Shown piece by piece: positions 52,777 through 60,742 of a DNA stretch of 64,000 bases (the first letter of the stretch is position 1; each line of letters starts with the position of its first letter). The stretch comes from Halorubrum aquaticum (GTDB lineage Archaea; Halobacteriota; Halobacteria; Halobacteriales; Haloferacaceae). Where the stretch lies: assembly GCF_900113615.1 (NCBI RefSeq), contig NZ_FOPZ01000003.1:124001-188000 (forward strand), read 5' to 3'. A model generated the notes under the pieces. It did not search any database. It saw only the letters and a program-made list of their open reading frames with translations, and had not been told where the DNA came from. The translations under genes were made by a program, and so were the position numbers.

Positions 52777-52917
52777 GTGACCCAACCGTCGAGTTGTAAA
52801 AAGAACTCTCACGAGCGATCCGAGCCGGATGTGCTAGGACTATTTTTGTACGCTCGTAGGGTGATGTGTTCGAAAAGCTCGGAATCGACTCGGCACCCTC
52901 CATAGTTTGGTGGTGGC

Positions 52918-52922
52918 TATAA
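52918..52922 (+). promoter_or_regulatory. TATA box of the importer operon
   Basis: TATAA lies 28 nt before the ATG of the binding-protein gene, preceded by a purine-rich BRE-like stretch. The spacing fits a leaderless or short-leader haloarchaeal transcript covering the five importer genes. Confidence 0.55.
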
Positions 52923-52949
52923 CCCCGGAAGTTGGCATTGGGCTTGTGT

Positions 52950-54704
52950 ATGACTACCAACCGACGCAGCTTCATGCGGAAGATGGGCGCTGCCGGGGCG
53001 GCCATCGGTAGTGTCAGCATCGCCGGGTGTTCCGGGGAGCAAACCACCACGACCGACGGAGGCGACGGATCGGGTGGCGGTGACGGATCGGGTGCCCGGG
53101 TGGTGGAGGAGGACCTCCCCGAAGAGCGGATGATGGACGACGTGATCCACCTAGCATACACCGAACAGTACAATCCCGGGCGCTACCAAGCGAACCGCCT
53201 CGTCGACCAACGTCTCACCGACGAGATGGGGATCCCGACGGTGACGGATCCGGTGGAGGCGACCGTGGTCAGCTCCCGCGAGCAGGCGGGCGAGTACGAC
53301 ATGGTCACCTACCGGTGGACCGCGAACAACGGTGAGCCGGACAGCATCATCGTCACGCGGTTCGCGTCGGACGGATCCGAGAACTGGACGGGGTTCTCCA
53401 GCGAGGAGTACGACGAGATCGCCTACGAGCAGCGACAGGAGACGGACCGGGACGCCAGACAGGAACTCGTCCATCAGGCACAGGACATCATCGGCGAGCA
53501 GCGTCCCGAGAATCAGTTCCTGTTCAACGAGTACTACTACGCGTTCCGAAGCGACCGGTTTGAGGAGGATTCAGTCGTCGTGACGGACACGGGGCTGCGC
53601 AATATCTGGAACTACACCCAGATCGAGCCGAAAAACGAGGAAGGGAACACTATCGTCACGAACAACTGGGACCCCTCCGACCAGCTTAATCCCCTCAACG
53701 CCAACGCCATCGGTCCGAGTCGGAACTGGGTTCCCACGCGGTTCATGCACGACATGCTCATCCGGACGGGGCCGGAGCTCGAAGCCCAGCCGTGGGCGGC
53801 GACGGAGTGGGAGTGGGAGGACGACACTACGGTCACCTTCCAGCTCCGCGAGGGGATGACGTTCCACGACGGGGAACCGGTCACCGCCAGCGACGTGGTG
53901 TGGACCTACCAGATGATGCTCGATAAGGAGCCGCCGGCGTACCTCAACAACGTCGTTCAGGTCGTCGACAGCGTCGAGCAGGACGGCGACTACACGGTGA
54001 CGTTCACCCTCGAGGAGGCGTACGTTCCGTTCATCAAGACCACCGCGGGGATCGTGCCGATCCTCCCCGAACACTATTGGACGCAGCTGATGGAGGAGAC
54101 GGGGACGACGGAGCAGCCCTGGCAGATCTCGATCACCGACGACAGGCCCGTCGTCGGCTCGGGGCCGTTCCAGTGGGGAACGTGGGACCAGGGGTCGCGG
54201 TTCGAGATGCCGTCGTTCGACGACCACTTCATGGCGCCGAACATCGACATGCGGGTCCAGCGGCCGCTGTCGACCACCGACGCCGAATACGAGGCGTTGC
54301 TCAACGGTGACTACGACCTGCTCGACTTCTGGTTCGGCGACACCGAACAGCTCGCGGGGGCCGTCGAGGAGAACGACTTCTTGGGTTCCGTCGAGACGCT
54401 CGGGACCGGGCGACAGTCGGCGTGGGTGAACTGTCAACGGCCGCCGTTCGATCACGTGCCGATGCGGCAGGCGTTCAACGCGGTGGTCAACGACTCACAA
54501 CAGACCATCATCAACGAGGCGTTCGACGGCTTCGGACAGGAGGCACACACGTTCATCAACCCCTCGTTGACGTTCTGGCACAACGAGGACACGACGTTCT
54601 TCGACGGCGGGATCGAGGGTGCGACGACGATCCTCGCGGACGCCGGCTACGTGTGGGACAGTGACGGGAACATCCACTACCCGGAAGGAATGACCGGGAA
54701 GTGA
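52950..54704 (+). CDS. Tat-exported dipeptide/oligopeptide-binding protein, apparently circularly permuted
   Basis: A 584-residue SBP_bac_5-type lipoprotein. A Tat motif (NRRSFMRKMG) and lipobox IAGC (C27) are followed by a Gly/Asp/Thr-rich linker. Residues about 64-205 match what is normally the C-terminal segment of DppA-like receptors (EYDMVTYRW, WTGFSSEEYDEI, RQELVHQAQDIIGEQ). Residues about 230-584 match the normal N-terminal and middle segments (NPLNANAIG, FQLREGMTFHDGEPVTASDV, VGSGPFQWGTW, PFDHVPMRQAFNAVVND). The chain ends where a normal receptor would continue into that C-terminal segment. It heads the Dpp-like importer operon. Confidence 0.88.
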   Translation: MTTNRRSFMRKMGAAGAAIGSVSIAGCSGEQTTTTDGGDGSGGGDGSGARVVEEDLPEERMMDDVIHLAYTEQYNPGRYQANRLVDQRLTDEMGIPTVTDPVEATVVSSREQAGEYDMVTYRWTANNGEPDSIIVTRFASDGSENWTGFSSEEYDEIAYEQRQETDRDARQELVHQAQDIIGEQRPENQFLFNEYYYAFRSDRFEEDSVVVTDTGLRNIWNYTQIEPKNEEGNTIVTNNWDPSDQLNPLNANAIGPSRNWVPTRFMHDMLIRTGPELEAQPWAATEWEWEDDTTVTFQLREGMTFHDGEPVTASDVVWTYQMMLDKEPPAYLNNVVQVVDSVEQDGDYTVTFTLEEAYVPFIKTTAGIVPILPEHYWTQLMEETGTTEQPWQISITDDRPVVGSGPFQWGTWDQGSRFEMPSFDDHFMAPNIDMRVQRPLSTTDAEYEALLNGDYDLLDFWFGDTEQLAGAVEENDFLGSVETLGTGRQSAWVNCQRPPFDHVPMRQAFNAVVNDSQQTIINEAFDGFGQEAHTFINPSLTFWHNEDTTFFDGGIEGATTILADAGYVWDSDGNIHYPEGMTGK

Positions 54705-54758
54705 AGTCGTCGATCCGACGACGACGACCAGATCCGTTATTAATCCTTCCCATTACAC

Positions 54759-55742
54759 ATGGTTAACAAACGATACATCGCTCGACGGCTCGCGTTGATG
54801 GTGCTCTCGATTTTCATCGTCATTACGATCCTGTTTTTCCTCTTCAGACAGGTTCCCGGCGGTCCGATGTCGGCGTTCACGAACCCCCGGATGAGCCAGG
54901 CGGCACGACAGGCCATCATCGAACAGTACGGGTTGAACGATCCTCTCTGGCGGCAGTACCTCCGGTACATGGTGAACGTGGTCCAGCTCGACTTCGGCCA
55001 GTCGTTCTACTACGGGAACTCGGTGTCGTCGCTCATATTCGATCGGTTCGTAAACACGATGAGTCTGATGCTGACGGCGTTCGTTATCTCGTACACCGTC
55101 GGTACATATCTCGGCGCACAGCTCGGGTGGATCCGGGGCACGACGAAAGAACGGCTCGGGATGGTGGCCGTCCTGTTCGTCCGATCGATGCCGGTGTTCT
55201 GGACAGGAATGGTCGTTCTCTACGTGTTCTCGTTCCAGCTGGGTCTCTTCCCGATCGGCGGGATGCGGGGAACGGGCGCGAGTTACAGCACGATGGCGGA
55301 GAAGTTCCTCAGCACGGACTTCCTGTATCACGTGGCGTTGCCGGTGTTCACGCTGTGTACGTACTACACGGGACTGCCGCTGTTGTTGATGCGGAACAAC
55401 CTCCTGGAGGTTCTCTCCGAGAGTTACATCGACACGGCGCGTGCCAAGGGACTCACCAGTCGACGGGTCCTATTCGTCCACGCGGCACGCAACGCCATCC
55501 TACCAGTAGTGACGGCGTTCGCGATCGCGATCGGCTTCGCGGTCGGCGGACAGGTGTTGATCGAGACCGTCTACTCGTGGCCCGGACTTGGTCGCGAGAT
55601 GGTTCAGGCGTCGCTTCGAAGCGACTATCCCGTCGCACAGGCCGCGTTCGCTCTTCTGTCCGTGATCGTCATCACGATGAACTTCGTCGCGGACATCGCG
55701 TACACGTACCTCGATCCGCGGGTCAGTCTGGGTGAAAGCTAA
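54759..55742 (+). CDS. dppB: Dipeptide ABC transporter permease DppB
   Basis: A 327-residue inner-membrane permease of the DppB/OppB type. It has the N-terminal helix (LMVLSIFIVITILFFLFRQV) with the PGGPMSAF loop, about six transmembrane helices and the cytoplasmic EAA-type loop DTARAKGLTSRRVLFVHAAR, which docks on the ATPases. Length is normal. It lies 54 bp after the receptor gene and 1 bp before dppC. Confidence 0.92.
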   Translation: MVNKRYIARRLALMVLSIFIVITILFFLFRQVPGGPMSAFTNPRMSQAARQAIIEQYGLNDPLWRQYLRYMVNVVQLDFGQSFYYGNSVSSLIFDRFVNTMSLMLTAFVISYTVGTYLGAQLGWIRGTTKERLGMVAVLFVRSMPVFWTGMVVLYVFSFQLGLFPIGGMRGTGASYSTMAEKFLSTDFLYHVALPVFTLCTYYTGLPLLLMRNNLLEVLSESYIDTARAKGLTSRRVLFVHAARNAILPVVTAFAIAIGFAVGGQVLIETVYSWPGLGREMVQASLRSDYPVAQAAFALLSVIVITMNFVADIAYTYLDPRVSLGES

Positions 55743-55743
55743 C

Positions 55744-56688
55744 ATGAGTGAAGAAACGGAGTCGAGTGGAAGAACCGTGTCTGAACCCACAACGAAACAA
55801 GGATGGCGTCGGTTCCTTCAGAACCTCAAGCGATCGAGCCGCGAACAGGCGCAGCTGTTCGTCCAATCACGAATGGCGGTGGCAGGATTACTGATCGTTC
55901 TCTTCTATCTCGTGCTTGCGGTGATCTCGCCGTACATCATTCCATACGGGCCATACGAGCGGATCTACATGCTCGATGGCTCGTGGGCGTCACTCCAACC
56001 GCCGACGCTCGCACATCCGCTCGGGACGACGGACTCGGGATACGACGTGCTCTCTCAACTGCTTTTGGGATCGCGCATCGCGATGTTCGTCGGCATATTG
56101 GGGGCGTTCATGGTGGCCGTCATCGGCACGACAGTCGGCATCGTCGCCGGCTATTACGGCGGCTGGATCGACGAGGTCGTGATGCGCCTCGTGGACATCC
56201 TCTACGGGCTTCCGTTCATCCCGTTTGTCATCGTGCTGGCGACGGTGTTCGGCGCGAGCGTCTGGAACATTATCTTCGGCGTCGCCCTGTTGTACTGGCT
56301 TTCGACCGCCCGGGTGATCCGATCGGAGGTGTTGACCGTCCGGGAACGTCCATACGTCGAGGCTGCCGAGGCTGCCGGTGCCTCCGACTTCCGCATCATG
56401 ACAGTCCACATCCTTCCGAACGTCATCCCGCTGTCGGCGCTGTACGCCGCCATCGCGGTGGGGTACTCCATCGTCGCGCAGGCGAGCGTGGCGTTCCTCG
56501 GGTTCGGCGACCCGGCGGTCCCCTCGTGGGGCGTGATGCTCCAGCGGGCGTTCGTGACCCAATCGTTCGGACAAGCCTGGTGGTGGACGATCCCGCCGGG
56601 GCTTTCGATCACGCTGGTCGTAATGGGCGCGTACCTCGTCGGTCGTGGATACGAGGAAGTCGTCAACCCACAGCTACAGGAGAAATAA
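55744..56688 (+). CDS. dppC: Dipeptide ABC transporter permease DppC
   Basis: A 314-residue permease with an N-terminal cytoplasmic tail, about six transmembrane helices, the LGTTDSGYDVLSQLLLGSRI segment typical of DppC/OppC, and an EAA loop VEAAEAAGASDFRIMTVHIL. It starts 1 bp after the dppB stop. The ATG at 55744 is preferred to an in-frame GTG 12 nt earlier because it avoids overlap and follows the dppB stop closely. Confidence 0.92.
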   Translation: MSEETESSGRTVSEPTTKQGWRRFLQNLKRSSREQAQLFVQSRMAVAGLLIVLFYLVLAVISPYIIPYGPYERIYMLDGSWASLQPPTLAHPLGTTDSGYDVLSQLLLGSRIAMFVGILGAFMVAVIGTTVGIVAGYYGGWIDEVVMRLVDILYGLPFIPFVIVLATVFGASVWNIIFGVALLYWLSTARVIRSEVLTVRERPYVEAAEAAGASDFRIMTVHILPNVIPLSALYAAIAVGYSIVAQASVAFLGFGDPAVPSWGVMLQRAFVTQSFGQAWWWTIPPGLSITLVVMGAYLVGRGYEEVVNPQLQEK

Positions 56689-56689
56689 G

Positions 56690-57775
56690 ATGAAACAAGC
56701 AACAGCGACCTTCGACTTCGACGACGACGCACCGTTACTGGCCGTCGAGGATGCCGTCGTGACCTACTCGACGAGCGAGGGAGACCTCACCGCGGTCGAC
56801 GAGATCAGCTTCTCGGTCGACGAGAACGAGATCTTCGGGCTGGTCGGGGAATCCGGCTGTGGAAAGAGCACGGTCGCACAGGCGATACTAAGCCTACTTC
56901 CAAGCAACGGCCGCGTTTCCTCCGGCTCCGTCCGGTTCCGCGGGGTCGAACTGACCGAGCTGTCGAAACGTGAGCTCGACGCGCTCCGCTGGGAGCACTT
57001 CTCGCTCATCAGTCAGGGGGCGATGAATGCGCTCAATCCGGTTCACCGGATATCCAACCAGATCGTCGAGGCGATCCAGGCCCATCGGGACGTCTCCACC
57101 GACGAGGCTCGCGAGCGGGTGGCGGAGCTGTTCGAGGTGGTGGGGCTCGACCCGGATCGCATGGACGACTACCCGCACCAGTTCTCCGGCGGGATGAAAC
57201 AGCGGGCGTACATCGCGATGTCGCTCGCGCTCGATCCCGACCTCATCATCGCCGACGAGCCGACCACGGCGCTCGACGTCATCGTTCAAGACCAGATCCT
57301 CAAGCGACTGAAGGAGCTGCGCGACGAGCTCGGGATCTCCGTCATCATCATCTCCCACGACATCAGCGTCATCGCGGAGACCTGTAACCGCCTCGGCGTG
57401 ATGTACTCGGGGAAGCTGATGGAGTACGGCAACCTCAAGGAGATCTTCGCCAACCCGTACAACCCGTACACGCTGGGATTACAGAACGCCTTCCCCACGC
57501 TTCGCGGCGACCAGTCGGACCTCATCAGCATCCCGGGAAGCCCACCGGACATCGCGGACCTACCCGACGGCTGTCGGTTCATGGACCGGTGTCCCTTCGC
57601 CACCAGCGAGTGCGGGACCGATCACCCGCCGCTGGAGGCGGTCGGCGAGGACCACGCGTCGGCGTGTTATCATCACGATTCGATCGAACGGATGCGCGAG
57701 GACTCGAAGAACCGGGAGACGTGGAACCGAACGGGAGCTGACGCCGCCACCTCCGGAGGTGTCGGGGATGACTGA
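56690..57775 (+). CDS. dppD: Dipeptide ABC transporter ATP-binding protein DppD
   Basis: A 361-residue ABC ATPase: Walker A GESGCGKST (about 54-62), signature FSGGMKQRAYIAMSL, Walker B LIIADEPTTALD. The C-terminal oligopeptide-transporter extension has the cysteine cluster GCRFMDRCPFATSECG. The ATG at 56690 follows an AGGAG Shine-Dalgarno-like sequence; 15 in-frame upstream codons run through dppC and are not used. It overlaps dppF by 8 nt. Confidence 0.92.
   Translation: MKQATATFDFDDDAPLLAVEDAVVTYSTSEGDLTAVDEISFSVDENEIFGLVGESGCGKSTVAQAILSLLPSNGRVSSGSVRFRGVELTELSKRELDALRWEHFSLISQGAMNALNPVHRISNQIVEAIQAHRDVSTDEARERVAELFEVVGLDPDRMDDYPHQFSGGMKQRAYIAMSLALDPDLIIADEPTTALDVIVQDQILKRLKELRDELGISVIIISHDISVIAETCNRLGVMYSGKLMEYGNLKEIFANPYNPYTLGLQNAFPTLRGDQSDLISIPGSPPDIADLPDGCRFMDRCPFATSECGTDHPPLEAVGEDHASACYHHDSIERMREDSKNRETWNRTGADAATSGGVGDD
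57755..57760 (+). promoter_or_regulatory. Shine-Dalgarno sequence of dppF
   Basis: GGAGGT is 7 nt before the ATG at 57768, inside the end of dppD. It supports ATG 57768 over the GTG at 57759 as the dppF start, and coupled translation. Confidence 0.6.
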
Positions 57776-58940
57776 GGAGGCGTCCACTGCTGACGGTGAC
57801 GACCCCGAGTACATCATGGAGTGTGAGGGATTGAAGAAGTACTTCAATACCCAACAGGGACTCCTCGGCGGGCTGTTCGGCGGGCAGGACCAGGTCCGTG
57901 CCGTCGACGGGATCGATCTCCAGATCCAGAAGGGAGAGATCGTCGGTCTCGCGGGTGAATCTGGCTGTGGAAAGACGACGGCCGGCAAGACGCTCATCCG
58001 TCTGCTCGACTCGACGGAGGGCACCATCCGGTTCCGCGGCCGCGACGTGACGGACATCACCGGATCGGAGCTTCAGCAATTCCGTCGGGACGTTCAGATC
58101 ATCTTCCAGGACCCCTTCGAGAGCCTGAACCCGCGGATGACCGTGTATGACGCGGTGGTCGAACCACTGAAGATCCACGGGATCGACGGAGAGGAACGGT
58201 ACGAGCGGGTCGTTGAGGCGCTCGAACGGGCGGAGCTCACGCCGCCGGAGACGTGGTTCGAGAGCTACCCCCATCAGCTCTCCGGCGGCGAGCGCCAGCG
58301 GGTCGCCATCGCTCGCGCGCTCGTGCTCGAACCGGACTTCCTGTTGGCCGACGAGCCGGTGTCGATGCTCGACGTCTCGATCCGTGCCGGCGTCCTCGGT
58401 CTGCTCCAGCGGCTGAACGAGGAGCTCGATCTGACGATCCTCTTCATCAGCCACGACCTCTCGTTGCTCCGACAGGTGTGTGACCGGATCGGGATCATGT
58501 ACTTGGGGCGGATAATCGAATCCGGAGAAACGGAGCGGATAATTAGTAATCCGATTCATCCTTACTCGAAGGCACTGATCGGGGCCGCCCCCGAACCCGA
58601 TCCGTTCCGCGAGCGCGAGCACGTCGAGATCCAAGGGTCGATCCCCGACCCGATCAACCTGCCGAACGGTTGTCGGTTCAAGGATCGGTGTCCGGAGCGG
58701 GAGGCGATCTGTGACCACGTCGACCCCGGTCTCCGACCGATCGAGGTGGAGGGCGAGCCCGGCTCGAAGCGCGAGGTCGCCTGTCACGCCTACTACGAGG
58801 ACGACGACGCCGCGGCCTACGAGTCGGAACTCCGATCGATGGACCTGGTTCCGGAAGACGTAAAAGAGGAGCCGCACCGAGCGATCCCTCTCGAGGAAAC
58901 GCAGGACGCCGATCCCGAGTCGGACATCACGGCCTACTGA
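57768..58940 (+). CDS. dppF: Dipeptide ABC transporter ATP-binding protein DppF
   Basis: A 390-residue ABC ATPase, partner of DppD: Walker A GESGCGKTT, Q-loop region VQIIFQDPFESLNPR, signature LSGGERQRVAIARAL, Walker B FLLADEPVSMLD, C-terminal GCRFKDRCPEREAICD. It has a long acidic tail (about 345-390) beyond the usual end. The start overlaps dppD by 8 nt with a good Shine-Dalgarno sequence. It completes a receptor-two permease-two ATPase importer. Confidence 0.92.
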   Translation: MTEEASTADGDDPEYIMECEGLKKYFNTQQGLLGGLFGGQDQVRAVDGIDLQIQKGEIVGLAGESGCGKTTAGKTLIRLLDSTEGTIRFRGRDVTDITGSELQQFRRDVQIIFQDPFESLNPRMTVYDAVVEPLKIHGIDGEERYERVVEALERAELTPPETWFESYPHQLSGGERQRVAIARALVLEPDFLLADEPVSMLDVSIRAGVLGLLQRLNEELDLTILFISHDLSLLRQVCDRIGIMYLGRIIESGETERIISNPIHPYSKALIGAAPEPDPFREREHVEIQGSIPDPINLPNGCRFKDRCPEREAICDHVDPGLRPIEVEGEPGSKREVACHAYYEDDDAAAYESELRSMDLVPEDVKEEPHRAIPLEETQDADPESDITAY

Positions 58941-59038
58941 GCGCGCCGACCGGGGACCGCCCCATAATCCTCCTTCGACCACGGATCCGCTCGAATCGTC
59001 AACGTCGGTTCGTTGGATCTGATTGCCGGCGAGTCACT

Positions 59039-60574
59039 TCATTCCCAGTCCGGATAGGCCTCGTCGTCCATCTCGTCGAGCGGGAACTGTGGCCGGCGGA
59101 TCCGGTCGAACTCGTACTTCCGCGGGTCCATCGGGACCTGTCCGATGCTGTTGATCGGGATGACCTCGCTCGACATCGGCTCGTAATCCGCCCGGAAGTG
59201 GTTGGTGCTCTTGACGGTCAACACGTCGAGTCGCTCGGGTTGGATCCCCACGTGTCGCCAGATCTCGGCGTCCAACGGCTGCATGCGATTCTCGGTGACG
59301 ATCACGGAGACGCCGTCGTCGCGGCCGCACTGGAGGTGGATCCCCGTACCGAGGTGGTTCTCGCTCCCGGTACCCATCGGTCCGGTGTTGCGGAACTCCC
59401 CGTCGGTGATCGCCTTCACGTAGCCGTCGAGGTCCGCGATCGGGTCGCCGTGTTTGTCGTCGGTCTTCCCCCCGAGATCGACGGTCACCCGTTCTCCGAC
59501 GCCCGCCTCGACGCAGGCGTCGACCACTTCCGGATCGCGAATGATGGCGAATCCGGCGTTCGTCAGCCCCTGATCGATCATCTCCCGGAGAACGGTGGTC
59601 CCGTCGGCGGCCCCGCCGCCGCCGGGATTGTCGCCGACGTCGGCCATCACGATCGGCCCGGCGTCCTCATCGAGCCCGTCGAGGAGCCGCCGCGCCTCCG
59701 CGACCGCCTCTGCGGGTTCGGGATAATCCCCGATGAAGTCCTCCCGACGCTCCCAGACGTGTGTGGCCAGCTCGCGGGAGATCTCTCGGGCGAGATCGGG
59801 GTCGTCGTCGGTCACGACGGGGAGCGAGAACCCCATCGACGGGACGTCCGCCTGATGGAACCCGGGGAACACGTTCACCTTCACCACCCCGTCGCGTTCC
59901 TCGTACTCCCGCGCGAGCTCCATCACCTCGGCCATCGGCCCCTCACGCGTGTTCTGTTTGGGACCGAAGGGGAGGACCGGCGGGCGTTCGATGGCCATCG
60001 TCGGATCGATCTCGCCACGCATCGTTCGGGTGAGGTATCGCATCGCCCGGCGGCCGGTGTCGCCCATGTCCGTGTGCGGATACTCCTCGTAGGCGACCAG
60101 AACGTCCGCCTCCTCCACGAGCTGGTCGGTGTTGTTGCCGTGGAGGTCGAGGGTCACGGCGATCGGGACGTCGGGGCCGACCCGTTCGCGGACCGCGGCC
60201 ACCAGCGGCCCCTCGCCGTCGTCCATCTCCTCCGGAACCATCGCCCCGTGGAGACAGAGACAGATCCCGTCCAGTTCGTCGGCGTGTTCCTCGACGCCGT
60301 CCAGGATCTGCCCGGTGTAGAAGTCGTAGGCGTCCGACGCGACGACGCCGCTGGGCGTCGCCGACGCGGACACGGTGTACCGGAGATCGACTCCTTCCTT
60401 CTCCGCGACCTCCATTGCGCCCCCCTCACAGGTGTTGGTTCCTCCCATCCGTTCGGGGATCTCTTCCCCGAAGTACTCCCGGCGCTCCTGGAACAACGAC
60501 CGACCGGTTCTCCCGCTCGCGAACGTGTTCGTCTCGTGAGCGAAACCACCGAGCAAAACTGTCTCGTTTGACAT
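59039..60574 (-). CDS. M81-family metallopeptidase (MlrC-like)
   Basis: A 511-residue member of the M81 family, named for microcystinase MlrC, which cleaves linearised D-residue-containing peptides. The conserved metal-site region is visible: GGFAHETNTFA near the N-terminus, TLDLHGNNTDQL, and YEEYPHTDMGDTGRR. The C-terminal MlrC domain begins with MADVGDNPGGGGAADGTTVL. The length is typical. It is divergent from the second deacylase gene. In this setting it probably hydrolyses an imported D-residue peptide or related amide; the substrate is unknown. Confidence 0.85.
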   Translation of the reverse strand: MSNETVLLGGFAHETNTFASGRTGRSLFQERREYFGEEIPERMGGTNTCEGGAMEVAEKEGVDLRYTVSASATPSGVVASDAYDFYTGQILDGVEEHADELDGICLCLHGAMVPEEMDDGEGPLVAAVRERVGPDVPIAVTLDLHGNNTDQLVEEADVLVAYEEYPHTDMGDTGRRAMRYLTRTMRGEIDPTMAIERPPVLPFGPKQNTREGPMAEVMELAREYEERDGVVKVNVFPGFHQADVPSMGFSLPVVTDDDPDLAREISRELATHVWERREDFIGDYPEPAEAVAEARRLLDGLDEDAGPIVMADVGDNPGGGGAADGTTVLREMIDQGLTNAGFAIIRDPEVVDACVEAGVGERVTVDLGGKTDDKHGDPIADLDGYVKAITDGEFRNTGPMGTGSENHLGTGIHLQCGRDDGVSVIVTENRMQPLDAEIWRHVGIQPERLDVLTVKSTNHFRADYEPMSSEVIPINSIGQVPMDPRKYEFDRIRRPQFPLDEMDDEAYPDWE

Positions 60575-60742
60575 GTCCCTTCCTCCCGACTACTCCCGAT
60601 TAAAGCCGGGACCTATCATGGTCAGGGGTGTGCCATCGATGCCGGACCGGCCGACACCCGTGGATGTGAGGTAGTGGTGTTAGGTGTCCTACTCTCCGTG
60701 CGTCCGTATGGCCATGCCTGTTCGAACCGGGAGGGTAGATCG
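60575..60742. promoter_or_regulatory. Divergent promoter region, M81 peptidase / second deacylase
   Basis: A 168-bp spacer. A GGGAGGG ribosome-binding-site-like sequence (60729-60735) stands 7 nt before the deacylase ATG. Around 60590-60610 the complement of gattaaagcc can act as TATA box for the M81 gene. A short palindrome TAGG-TGT-CCTA lies at 60681-60691. It may be shared regulatory DNA. Confidence 0.45.

Noticed and set aside
60681-60691. TAGG-TGT-CCTA palindrome as a second DtxR-type site
   Set aside because: Only 4-bp arms and an odd-length centre; too short to separate from chance.
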